Assembly (NCBI RefSeq): GCF_947495315.1
Contig: NZ_CANLYD010000005.1
Span: 248,001-312,000 of the forward strand
Length of the DNA stretch: 64,000 nt
From: an uncultured Aquimarina sp.
Lineage (GTDB): Bacteria > Bacteroidota > Bacteroidia > Flavobacteriales > Flavobacteriaceae
Direction of reading: 5' to 3'
Notes under the pieces: generated by a model
Told to the model about the DNA's origin: nothing
Database searches by the model: none
What the model saw: only the letters and a program-made list of their open reading frames with translations
Shown here: positions 27,390-36,761 of the stretch, one piece after another
Position numbering within the stretch: position 1 is the stretch's first letter
Layout: every line of letters starts with the position of its first letter
Made by a program: the position numbers and the translations under genes

Positions 27390-30300
27390 ATGAAACAAAA
27401 CTACCTTACCACTCCAAGTACATTAGTTTTTCCTTATGTGATTTTGATGTTTATGACCGCTGGACTTTTAGCTCAGGTAGTCAACCATCCCTTAGATGGA
27501 AATTTGAATGATACTGCGAATAATGTAACAGGAACGTTTCTGGAATGGAGGAACTCTTTTCCAGTGCCGAATTATGCATCAACACCTTCTGGAGGGCAAG
27601 GAATAGATCTTACACACGATCAATATTTTTTACTAGACAATTCCTTTCAGTCATTAATAGTGAGTGATGATTCTTTTGAGATAGAGATTGATTTTAGGTA
27701 TACCTATACAGGCATGGGTAATGGACGTAAACCTATTTATGGTTCTAAACTCACAGGTAATGCGAGTGCTGGTTTGGTGCTCAATGCGCTTAATAATAAC
27801 GCAACTACATTCAATATCTTTTTAGGATTTGCCGATGATAATTTTGATGAGTCTTCTTTTTTTAAAGTGAATCCTTTACCTCTTAATAAGAATGAAGAAA
27901 TTAATATAAGTCTAAAGGTAGATTATCAGGCAAGATCGTGGTTTTTTAAAGCCAACGAGGTATTTAATTTTGGTTTTTTTTCAGAGGGTTTTGATATGGA
28001 CATTTTTAAAAACGCCCTTCAAAACCTTCCTGCGTATATGGGTTGGCAAAAAGATCATGGGTGGGATATGGAGGCTCTTAATTTTGATGGAACGATGATC
28101 ATAGATCAGTTTAAGTTGCACGTTCCGGCAAGACCTGGAGATGTTATTGCATTACAAACAGCTTTGCAACAAATGACGGATCACATTTTAGGGAATATCA
28201 GTTTAACTCAGGCAGAAAAAGATACACACACCAATACCATTATTGTTAATCATCAAAAGAATTATACTAATGCCAAAACTGAAATAGATAATTATCTGGC
28301 AGCATTTGAAGCTAATTTTGATGCATTATTTACCAATCGCGCCGTAACACCTAGTTTGTCAAGTTTACTTAATGAACAACAGGTAGCTTACTTTCTAATG
28401 CAAGATATCTTTGATAATGAATTTGTAGCAGGAAATATGGCAAATGTGGCAGGTATGAGTTTTAGAGAAGGAAATATTTATCCTGGTCCAGTAAGTAGTG
28501 CTGCACCACGTATTACTAATGCTCAACTCGCCATAAATGCAACCTATATTAAAGATCCGGGAATACAGCTTGTACATGGGCATCATGGGGTATTACGTCC
28601 TACAGGATATTATGCAGCCCCCGGAGAATTAGTTAGCGTTACTGTACCCACTGCTATGGTCAATCAAGGAATAAAAATTGTAGCAGGTGCTCATAGTAAT
28701 GAACCTTCTCTAGCAGGTATGCAACGTTTTCAGCGTATTTCTAAAGCAATTGAAATTACGTCTACTACAACACAGATAGCAAACCCCTTTGGAGGCGCTT
28801 TATATTTTAGGATTCCCCAGGAAACTACCATAGGTTGGCAAACAGTTACAATTACTGGAGCTGTAAAAGCACCATATTTCAGAATGCTCACCGGGCAACC
28901 ACAAAATGTAGGTGAATGGATCACTGATCTTACCTATGCATACGTTCCCTGGGCTGATATAGAATCTGATAAAATGATGTTTACATTACCGACGAGTATG
29001 GTTGGTATTACTGATGTTACAGATGTAATGCTTAAGTGGGGTGAGATGATCGATCTGGTAAATACAGTCGCCGGAAGACCTTTGACTCCGGTTCGAGCAG
29101 AATACGTTCAGGCAGATTGTTCTGGAGGTGTTGGATCTGGAGGATATCCTAAGCGTATGCACGAAAACACCTATGATAAGGCATTACCATCCACCTATTG
29201 GAATCCTCTGCGAGTGCTAGAACCCAATTTTGTAGAAACCAATCAGGGATTTATTTTTCATGAATTAGGGCATAATATGCTATTTCCAATCCCTAGAGGA
29301 CATGCGGAAACCGTGGTGCAAATGTTTTCGGTGCCAAGTTACTTTGTATTGACCAATGATTTAGAAAAATCAATTAGCTATGTCGAGGACGAAACGTACG
29401 GAAGAGATACGGGCGCAATTGCCTGGATGATCACTCCGGAATTTAGGAATAATACAGCTATGTTAGATGAGCATGCTAAATATCAAGTACGCGGTGCCGT
29501 AAAATGGTTTGATATCGTCGATATGTTTAGTTGGGAAGATCTGGGAAAGTTGAATAAATTCTTTTATGATAAGTGGACAATAGAAGGAGGCTCTCCTCTA
29601 GGAAATACACACGTGACTGATTCTGAATATTTGCAAGCAGCTACAGAACGTATTGGATTTAATATGACTCCATTACTCAACTTTTGGGGGATGATACCAA
29701 CAGCTAACGAAATCAATACCTATGCGTCGTATCAGGCGAGTTGTAAAATATATGATCGCTTATTACATTATAAGAGTTTGGTACCTAAAACACAAGCTGA
29801 ATTCTTGCCTTGGCGTGATTTATTATTATCAGAAGTAGATCCATATCATCATGCTGAGATCAATGATATTTATAATAATTATGATATTCAAAACATAGGT
29901 GATCAAATTATCGCTCAAATCGATTCCTTATTAGCAACTTATTATCCTAACGGAGCTTGCCAAACATTTCAAAATGATGTCAGTTTACGTGCCATTAATA
30001 ATCCAAATGCTTCACAAACAATTTGTGGTGATATTTCTCCACAATTACTAATAAGAAATAATGGAATAAATGACATAAGTGATATTAATATTATGTATGG
30101 TGTAATTGGAGGTGAAACTCATAATTATACTTGGGATGGGATGCTGCAATCTGATGAAGAAACAATTGTAAATCTATCTTCAATTTCAGTAGGATCCGGA
30201 AATTTCACGTTAAATGTTGAAGTATCTATAACTAATGACGAGAATAATACTAATGATAACCTTTCACAAAACTTTAGTGCAAATACATCAGGGGATTTTA

Positions 30301-31529
30301 ATGTGATAAATTCTTTTGAAAATCTTCAGGATGAATTAATTGTTCAAAATGGTGTTTGGGAACGAGGTGTTCCAACGGGTTCTGTCTTAAATAATGCAGC
30401 AACAGGAACTAAGGTTTACGGCACTAATCTATCTGGGAATTATCCTGCCGATGCAAATGCAAGTTTGCAATCAAATTGTTATGATTTTATACAGATTATT
30501 AATCCTGTACTTAAATTTCAAATGGCTTATGACCTTGAGGAGAATTGGGATTGGGCAAATGTTCAGTATTCGATAGATGGTGGGCTAACATGGGAAAATT
30601 TGGGTACTGTAAATAGTCAGCCAAACTGGTATAATAGTGATAATGATGGTAGTGAATTTGGTTGTCTAGGTTGTCCGGGAGCGCAATGGACCGGAACAAA
30701 TACAACTATGACATCGTACGGATATGATTTTGCGGAAAATGCTGTTTTGGGAGAAGCAGATCTTACTAATGAAGATAATATTATGTTTAGAATGACTTTA
30801 CATTCTGACAATATCTTTAATGAAGAAGGTATTATTTTGGATGATTTTGTAGTTGAAGGTAATGAAGGATTACAAGTCGCTCCAAAAGTGTATTTACAAG
30901 GCGCTGCATTAAATCCTGATGTCGGAGAAGAAAATTTAATGCGGGATGACCTGAGAGTTGCTGGATTATTACCAACTACAAGCCCATATGTTGATGCATT
31001 AACCTGTAACACAAGTGTTTTTAATGCTGTAGGAAATGATGCTATCGTAGATTGGGTATGGTTAGAGTTAAGAGATGCTAATGATTCATCGGTGATTATC
31101 GATAGCAAATCAGCCTTATTGCAACGTGATGGAGACATTGTATCTATAGACGGGACATCTCCTTTAGAGTTTACGCAACCTGGAGCTAACTATTATATAG
31201 CAATTATGCACCGTAATCACTTGAATGTACTTTCGGCAAATACCTACAATTTATCCTCTAGCAATACTGTTATTGATCTTTCTTCAAATAACACTTCATT
31301 ACAAGGAGGAGCTAACTCAGTAATCGATATGAGTAACGGCATTTTTGCCATTATCGTAGGGGACCAAGACGAAAACGGCCAGATACAAAATGCTGATGTC
31401 AATGCAGTGATACAAGTATTAGGTAGTTCAGGTTATAACAAAGCCGATATGGATATGAATGGTCAGATCCAGAATACAGACATCAATACATTAATGAACC
31501 CTAACCTTGGAAAAGGAGAGCAGTTTTAG
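27390..31529 (+). CDS. Exported M60-family (enhancin/mucin-type) metallopeptidase with dockerin-like C-terminal cassette
   Basis: 1379 residues. Signal peptide to about 28 (AGLLAQ). LamG/concanavalin-like domain at about 30-240. M60 region at about 370-800: HELGH at 624-628 with the downstream Glu at 640 (GHAETVVQ) fits HExxHx(8-28)E, and PGELVSVTVPTAM resembles the N-terminal part of the fold. CARDB-like domain at about 865-970. Jelly-roll domain at about 970-1155 with CLGCPGAQWTG, as in the two BNR proteins. C-terminal cassette at 1163-1379 with two Ca-loop motifs (DQDENGQIQNAD, DMDMNGQIQNTD) and tail GKGEQF. M60 enzymes cleave mucin-like glycoproteins; that substrate is inferred from the family. 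No T9SS type A end. Confidence 0.85.
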   Translation: MKQNYLTTPSTLVFPYVILMFMTAGLLAQVVNHPLDGNLNDTANNVTGTFLEWRNSFPVPNYASTPSGGQGIDLTHDQYFLLDNSFQSLIVSDDSFEIEIDFRYTYTGMGNGRKPIYGSKLTGNASAGLVLNALNNNATTFNIFLGFADDNFDESSFFKVNPLPLNKNEEINISLKVDYQARSWFFKANEVFNFGFFSEGFDMDIFKNALQNLPAYMGWQKDHGWDMEALNFDGTMIIDQFKLHVPARPGDVIALQTALQQMTDHILGNISLTQAEKDTHTNTIIVNHQKNYTNAKTEIDNYLAAFEANFDALFTNRAVTPSLSSLLNEQQVAYFLMQDIFDNEFVAGNMANVAGMSFREGNIYPGPVSSAAPRITNAQLAINATYIKDPGIQLVHGHHGVLRPTGYYAAPGELVSVTVPTAMVNQGIKIVAGAHSNEPSLAGMQRFQRISKAIEITSTTTQIANPFGGALYFRIPQETTIGWQTVTITGAVKAPYFRMLTGQPQNVGEWITDLTYAYVPWADIESDKMMFTLPTSMVGITDVTDVMLKWGEMIDLVNTVAGRPLTPVRAEYVQADCSGGVGSGGYPKRMHENTYDKALPSTYWNPLRVLEPNFVETNQGFIFHELGHNMLFPIPRGHAETVVQMFSVPSYFVLTNDLEKSISYVEDETYGRDTGAIAWMITPEFRNNTAMLDEHAKYQVRGAVKWFDIVDMFSWEDLGKLNKFFYDKWTIEGGSPLGNTHVTDSEYLQAATERIGFNMTPLLNFWGMIPTANEINTYASYQASCKIYDRLLHYKSLVPKTQAEFLPWRDLLLSEVDPYHHAEINDIYNNYDIQNIGDQIIAQIDSLLATYYPNGACQTFQNDVSLRAINNPNASQTICGDISPQLLIRNNGINDISDINIMYGVIGGETHNYTWDGMLQSDEETIVNLSSISVGSGNFTLNVEVSITNDENNTNDNLSQNFSANTSGDFNVINSFENLQDELIVQNGVWERGVPTGSVLNNAATGTKVYGTNLSGNYPADANASLQSNCYDFIQIINPVLKFQMAYDLEENWDWANVQYSIDGGLTWENLGTVNSQPNWYNSDNDGSEFGCLGCPGAQWTGTNTTMTSYGYDFAENAVLGEADLTNEDNIMFRMTLHSDNIFNEEGIILDDFVVEGNEGLQVAPKVYLQGAALNPDVGEENLMRDDLRVAGLLPTTSPYVDALTCNTSVFNAVGNDAIVDWVWLELRDANDSSVIIDSKSALLQRDGDIVSIDGTSPLEFTQPGANYYIAIMHRNHLNVLSANTYNLSSSNTVIDLSSNNTSLQGGANSVIDMSNGIFAIIVGDQDENGQIQNADVNAVIQVLGSSGYNKADMDMNGQIQNTDINTLMNPNLGKGEQF

Positions 31530-31740
31530 AATTTATATAACAATAGAATTAATAAAAATAAAGAAAATCGTGATAGCCCATATTTAGGTATGAACCTACT
31601 TTATTAGGTGTCCTAGATAAGATCTAAAATCAGCCGTTTGGATGGGATAACAACTATAAGATTTTTTGATTAGATGTCGATTTTAAAGCATTTGTAATTA
31701 TTAGTTTACGGCTCAAATTATTGTTTTTTAGATGATTGTG

Positions 31741-31767
31741 TTTTTTGTAGGGGTATTTGTAGGGGTG
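31741..31767 (+). promoter_or_regulatory. Paired GTAGGG direct repeat upstream of the LamG gene
   Basis: TTTTTTGTAGGGGTATTTGT then AGGGGTG: two GTAGGGGT words with a 12-bp period, 152 nt upstream of the ECF element at 31919. In the ELWxxDGT gene the distance is 151 nt. Confidence 0.45.
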
Positions 31768-31918
31768 CTTTTTTCTTTAAAAATTCATACATGACATACT
31801 TTTGCTTCACCTTAATCTTAAAATACTTAAAACCTATGAACCCCTTATGCATTTCTACACGACCAGATATGAGTTTAAAGTTTTTTAACCTTTTATCGAA
31901 AACCTAAAAATAAAAATA

Positions 31919-31941
31919 GGGTATTTCGAAACCTACCTGTA
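31919..31941 (+). promoter_or_regulatory. Putative ECF promoter GGGT-N14-CTGTA
   Basis: AATAGGGT, 14 nt, CTGTAATAGG. The next ATG is the 36-codon stub at 32008 (67 nt away); the large gene begins 280 nt away at 32221. The segment ACCTTTTATCGAAAA just upstream also precedes the copy at 36662, so these promoter regions share ancestry. Confidence 0.65.
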
Positions 31942-32007
31942 ATAGGATTAACTCAGGTGATCAAAATCGCTTGGTCATTACAAATAATAAACCTATAAAG
32001 CCCCTTT

Positions 32008-32118
32008 ATGATGAAAAAAATTACTCCTTTAGTATTAGCAACCTACTTTAATCATTTCTTCTGCAAGTTTTTGCCTTCGCGAAGTAGTATGTATTTCCAA
32101 ACGATACATATAGATTAA
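32008..32118 (+). CDS. 36-codon signal-peptide-like stub in the leader of the LamG gene
   Basis: MMKKITPLVLATYFNHFFCK followed by 16 more residues and a stop. It is preceded by AAAGCCCCTTT, the leader seen before several large genes here, and sits at the usual distance from the ECF element. It looks like the remaining 5' end of a lost exported-protein gene, or a leader peptide. Nothing else coding is seen in 31530-32220. Confidence 0.3.
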   Translation: MMKKITPLVLATYFNHFFCKFLPSRSSMYFQTIHID

Positions 32119-32220
32119 ATCCAGTTTATCAATAGATCAAGAATCAATAATCATGGATTACATGAATTGTTGATATGGAAAACCTATATAAAAAATCAAT
32201 TCTTTTAACCCCTTTTTACC

Positions 32221-35200
32221 ATGAAACAATGTTACAAATCAACGTTTACTTTTAGACAAACATATGTTACAATGCTGCTTTTCTTAGCAGGAATCTTTAA
32301 TTCTTTTGCCCAAACTTCACCAGAGGTAGAACCCAATAACACAGTGTCTGAGGCCGTTGCTTCCTCTCAGAATCGAATTTTCGAACCTACAACCCTTACA
32401 GGAACCGTTTCTTCAGGGGATGATGATTATTTCCTGATCGGCTATGACTTCTCCATGAGTTTTCCTCAAGAGTTCAGGTGGTGGGTCTATTTTGATGGCA
32501 ATATACCAAATGGAATAACCGTAGAAAGAGGAGTGATTGATAGCCCTACAGGGCTTTATGCCGGAACAGAATCGTCTTTATCTACACCTTTTACACATTG
32601 TGGTACGTTTTCTTATACTTCTTCATTTACGAATAAGTATACTTTCTTAAGGATCAGATCAACAGACGGTACAAGCCAGAGCTATTCCGTTACTATTAAA
32701 GAGAAAGACGCAGCAGTGACTTCATGTTTTAGTGCTGCAGCACCAAATCAGGACGTGATTGTGCCTTGTTTAGCTCCTACGGCAACAACACTCTCTGGAA
32801 CTACGCGGACAAGTACTACTAGTCTACAATTAAATAGTTTTCCTACCGTAAGTGATGCGGATGGTTATATTGTTCAAATTTCTGATAACGGTACGTTTTC
32901 TAGTTTATCTAATCAATACGATGAAGCCTACACAGGTACACCAAATACAGTCTTTGGAGGTTCCGGAAATCAGGTAGTAGCAAATCTTATTTCTCCTAGT
33001 GCGGTTGATGTATCCGGTTTGAGTCAAGGTACAAATTATACCTTCAAGGTGACACCTTACTCAAACTGTTTGAGTTTCTATAAAATGGGTGCTGGTATAA
33101 CAACTACTCCCTCTCAGACTTGTGGTGTAGTTCCTTCAGCACCAACAAGTCTTACAGCTATTTCATCTTCACCAACATCGATTACCTTACAGTCTATTGG
33201 TGCGGCTTCTGGTGGAGCTACAGGGTATATCACTTATCTTAATGATAACAATACGTTTATAGCACCTACTTCTATTCCTTCTGCCAACACTATCTATAAT
33301 GGAACTGGGCAGCAAGCTATTAATGTAGGAAGTTCTACCTCTCCTAATACAACCATTAGTGGCACGGGAATTATTTCAGAAAATACTTATTACATGAGAA
33401 GTTATGCATACGAAACATGTGATGGCATCAATTATATAGAAACAACAGGAGTAAGTAGTTCAATAACAATTTGCGCAGGTGCTCCAGATACTTCTCCAAC
33501 AATACTTTCGCTAACTGATATAAGTCATAGTTCCATAAGCCTTTCTTCTATTTCTTCTGTAGCTGATGCCGATGGATATTTAGTATTAATGAATACGACC
33601 AATAATTTTACAAATCCTTCTAATGGAGTATTGCCAAGTGCAAATACAGTGTATGCAGGAAGTGGTGAACAAGTAGTATATGTTGGAACTTCTTCGACAA
33701 TCAATACCTCAATTACAAATCTGGATAATAGTAACGGAGGAGTAACATATTATTTCAAAGCATTTGCATACAGAAATTGTGAAAGTAATGGTTTTTTTGA
33801 ATCTACCGGTGTAGAAGTTAATGCTGCCACATTAGGTGCCGTGCAAACTGTCGCTAGTGATGCTGTCTTTTTTGAAGTAGGAGATACATTTATGGATTTA
33901 AAATCTTTTACGGGAGCAGCAGGAGTCACAGGACATGTAATTAAAATGAATATAACGAATTCTTTCACTGCTCCAGCAGATGGAAGTGCTTCGTTACCTG
34001 GTGCAAGTACTACGTACTCAGGAGGTGAGCAAGTGGTATATGCTGGTACATCTGTAGATCCGGATATTCGAATTTCCGGACTCTCTGCCTCTACCACGTA
34101 TTACTTTACGATATATACATATTCTGAAATTGATGGTGTAATCTTTTATAATACGACAGGTTATGCATTTTCGCAAGAAAATGTAAAACCTAGTCCTACG
34201 CTGACTCTTAATGATATTATAAAAACATATGGCGATGCTACTTTTAATGCAGTTGCTTCTTCAAATTCTGGCGGTGATCTTACGTATTCCTTAGTAAGTC
34301 AAATCAATGGAGGAAGTGCCGTGGCTACAAATGGTACAGTTACCGTAGGTAATGCAGGAACTGTAATTATCCAAGTAGATCAAGCTGCTACTTCAAATTA
34401 TAATTCTGGTACGGTACAAGCAACAATGACGATTAATAAAGCGGATCCAATCATTCAATTCAACCCTGTTACGGTTCCCTCGGGTTCTCCTAATCAAGTA
34501 CTTTCGGCAACTGCTCAAGTTGTAGGTTCAGGAGCAAGTGCTTCTACAGGTACTATTAGTTATACTATAGAAGGTGGTGCGCCAAATGGGAATACCTTAT
34601 CTGGAGCTAATAATTCTGTATGGACAGTTGGTGATGGAGGTGTTTTTACCATCAGAGCTACAATTGCCGAGGATGCTAATTACAATATGGGTGTCCAGGA
34701 TGCATTATTTACAGTTACAGTACCATCACCAGCACTACACTTTGAGCAAGTGGTAAACTTTACAGATTATGATTATCTATCAGTGCCAGATGATAATTCA
34801 TTAGATTTTACAGACCATTTTACTTATGAGGCATGGGTGAATTTTGAACAATTAAACGTTTCTAATGCAGGGTTTGGTTGGAGAGCACTATTTGCAAAAT
34901 CTAGATATGTAGATAGCTATGGCTTAATGGTCTATGCTCCATCAAAATTAATGCGTTTTTATCATACTGGTTTTGGAAATGGTTTTACTGATTATACTTG
35001 GTCAGATTTAACTGCTGGTAGTTGGCATCATGTTGCGGTAAAGTTGGATGGTACTAATAATAAAGCGTCTATTTTAATTGATGGTATAGAAGTGGCTTCT
35101 AGTACAGATGCTGGTACAGGTGAATTACCAACTAATGCTGAACCACTTTTAATTGGAGCAAGTAGAAATGCAATTAATGATCCTTATCCATTTGATGGAG

Positions 35201-36630
35201 CAATGGATGAAATTAGGTTTTGGAACGTTGCTAGAACGAATGCTGAAATTGACGATTATAAAAATGTAGAGCTTCAAGGCTCAGAATCGGGACTTGTATT
35301 GTATTATAATTTTAGCGAAGGAACCATCAATGGTGACAACACAGGAATAACACAGGTGCCAGATCAAAGTAATGCCGGGAATCATGCAACTTTTAACAGG
35401 TTTGCCTTAACAGGAACACAAAGTAACTATGTGGATGGTTCTGGAATTGGATTTACACCTCGTCTATCTCAAGTCATTACATTCAATGCATTAAGCGATA
35501 AAACTTTCGGTGACCCAACATTTGATTTAGCAGCAATCTCAAGTTCTGGTTTGCCTATAACTTATGAGAGTTCAGATACTTCAGTGGCAACCATTTCAGG
35601 AAATACAGTGACAATTGTAGGAGGAGGAAACGTTAATATCACAGCTTTACAAATTGGAACTTCTAATTACTTGCCAGCACCAAATGTAGTGCAGAGTTTA
35701 ACGGTAAATAGAGCATCGCAAACAATCACTTTTGATGCATTAGCTGATGTAGCCTTTGGAGATGCGGATTTTGACCTTACTGTATCTGGAGGAGCTTCGG
35801 GTAATGCAGTTACATTTATGAGCTCTGATACCGGTGTGGTAACAATCTCAGGAAATACAGTAAGTATTGTTGGTGTTGGAACTATTGATATCACTGCTTC
35901 TCAGGATGGTAATGATGATTACGATGTAGCTCCGAACGTTGTACAATCCCTAACTGTAAATGCAGGAATGATCCTAGTGTCTCCCAAAATATACTTGCAA
36001 GGAGCAGCAACCAATCCTAATACTGGAGAAGAAACATTAATGAGAGATGATCTTAGAACCGGTGGAATGATTCCTACTACAAGCCCTTATGCTGATGCAC
36101 TTGTGTTAGATTCGGCTGTATTAGCCGTAACAGGAGCTGATGCCATTGTAGATTGGATATGGATTGAATTAAGAGAAGCCAATGATAATACAGTATTTGT
36201 AGAAGGTAAATCAGCTTTATTACAGCGTGATGGTGATATTGTGAACGTTGATGGAGTATCATCAGTGTCTTTCGTTCTATCAGCCGATGATTACTATATA
36301 GCAATTAAACACCATAATCACTTAGGCGTACTTTCTATAAATACCCATTATTTATCATCAAGCAACCCTATTGTTGATCTTTCTTCAAACAATACTTCAT
36401 TACAAGGATCAGCTAACGCTGTAATTGATATGGGTGATGGGGTCTTTGCTATCCCTGTAGGAGATCAGGACGAGAATGGTCAGATCCAAAATGCTGATGT
36501 CAATGCAGTCATACAAGTATTAGGAGGATCAGGATATAGCAAAGCTGATATGGATATGAACGGTCAAATCCAGAATACAGACATCAATACATTAATGAAC
36601 CCTAACCTTGGTAAAGGAGAACAGTTTTAA
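32221..36630 (+). CDS. Exported multidomain adhesin-like protein (PPC-like, Fn3-like, MBG, LamG, dockerin-like cassette)
   Basis: 1469 residues. Signal peptide to about 31 (AGIFNSFAQ). PPC-like domain at about 33-170 (EPNNTVSEA; GDDDYFLIGYDF). Three or four Fn3-like units at about 185-650, each with 'ANTxYxGxGxQ' words. MBG/Ig-like domains at about 655-835. LamG domain at about 838-1065 (YLSVPDDNSLDFTDHFTYEA; WHHVAVKLDG; MDEIRFWNVART). Two Ig-like units at about 1080-1250. C-terminal cassette at 1253-1469, ending in two Ca-loop motifs and GKGEQF, nearly identical to that of the M60 protein. Predicted surface binding protein, perhaps for carbohydrate via LamG. No enzyme motif seen. Confidence 0.85.
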   Translation: MKQCYKSTFTFRQTYVTMLLFLAGIFNSFAQTSPEVEPNNTVSEAVASSQNRIFEPTTLTGTVSSGDDDYFLIGYDFSMSFPQEFRWWVYFDGNIPNGITVERGVIDSPTGLYAGTESSLSTPFTHCGTFSYTSSFTNKYTFLRIRSTDGTSQSYSVTIKEKDAAVTSCFSAAAPNQDVIVPCLAPTATTLSGTTRTSTTSLQLNSFPTVSDADGYIVQISDNGTFSSLSNQYDEAYTGTPNTVFGGSGNQVVANLISPSAVDVSGLSQGTNYTFKVTPYSNCLSFYKMGAGITTTPSQTCGVVPSAPTSLTAISSSPTSITLQSIGAASGGATGYITYLNDNNTFIAPTSIPSANTIYNGTGQQAINVGSSTSPNTTISGTGIISENTYYMRSYAYETCDGINYIETTGVSSSITICAGAPDTSPTILSLTDISHSSISLSSISSVADADGYLVLMNTTNNFTNPSNGVLPSANTVYAGSGEQVVYVGTSSTINTSITNLDNSNGGVTYYFKAFAYRNCESNGFFESTGVEVNAATLGAVQTVASDAVFFEVGDTFMDLKSFTGAAGVTGHVIKMNITNSFTAPADGSASLPGASTTYSGGEQVVYAGTSVDPDIRISGLSASTTYYFTIYTYSEIDGVIFYNTTGYAFSQENVKPSPTLTLNDIIKTYGDATFNAVASSNSGGDLTYSLVSQINGGSAVATNGTVTVGNAGTVIIQVDQAATSNYNSGTVQATMTINKADPIIQFNPVTVPSGSPNQVLSATAQVVGSGASASTGTISYTIEGGAPNGNTLSGANNSVWTVGDGGVFTIRATIAEDANYNMGVQDALFTVTVPSPALHFEQVVNFTDYDYLSVPDDNSLDFTDHFTYEAWVNFEQLNVSNAGFGWRALFAKSRYVDSYGLMVYAPSKLMRFYHTGFGNGFTDYTWSDLTAGSWHHVAVKLDGTNNKASILIDGIEVASSTDAGTGELPTNAEPLLIGASRNAINDPYPFDGAMDEIRFWNVARTNAEIDDYKNVELQGSESGLVLYYNFSEGTINGDNTGITQVPDQSNAGNHATFNRFALTGTQSNYVDGSGIGFTPRLSQVITFNALSDKTFGDPTFDLAAISSSGLPITYESSDTSVATISGNTVTIVGGGNVNITALQIGTSNYLPAPNVVQSLTVNRASQTITFDALADVAFGDADFDLTVSGGASGNAVTFMSSDTGVVTISGNTVSIVGVGTIDITASQDGNDDYDVAPNVVQSLTVNAGMILVSPKIYLQGAATNPNTGEETLMRDDLRTGGMIPTTSPYADALVLDSAVLAVTGADAIVDWIWIELREANDNTVFVEGKSALLQRDGDIVNVDGVSSVSFVLSADDYYIAIKHHNHLGVLSINTHYLSSSNPIVDLSSNNTSLQGSANAVIDMGDGVFAIPVGDQDENGQIQNADVNAVIQVLGGSGYSKADMDMNGQIQNTDINTLMNPNLGKGEQF

Positions 36631-36661
36631 ACCTTTTATCGAAAAAAGTAAAATAAAAATA

Positions 36662-36684
36662 GGGTGTCTCAAAACTTGACTGTA
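36662..36684 (+). promoter_or_regulatory. Putative ECF promoter GGGT-N14-CTGTA
   Basis: AATAGGGT, 14 nt, CTGTATTAACTG, ending 78 nt before the ATG at 36762. It starts only 32 nt after the stop of the upstream gene. Confidence 0.72.
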
Positions 36685-36761
36685 TTAACTGAAATCACCC
36701 ATAAGAAATTATTGAAATTTATAAAACTAATAATCCTTAAAACCCCTTAAACAAATACAAT

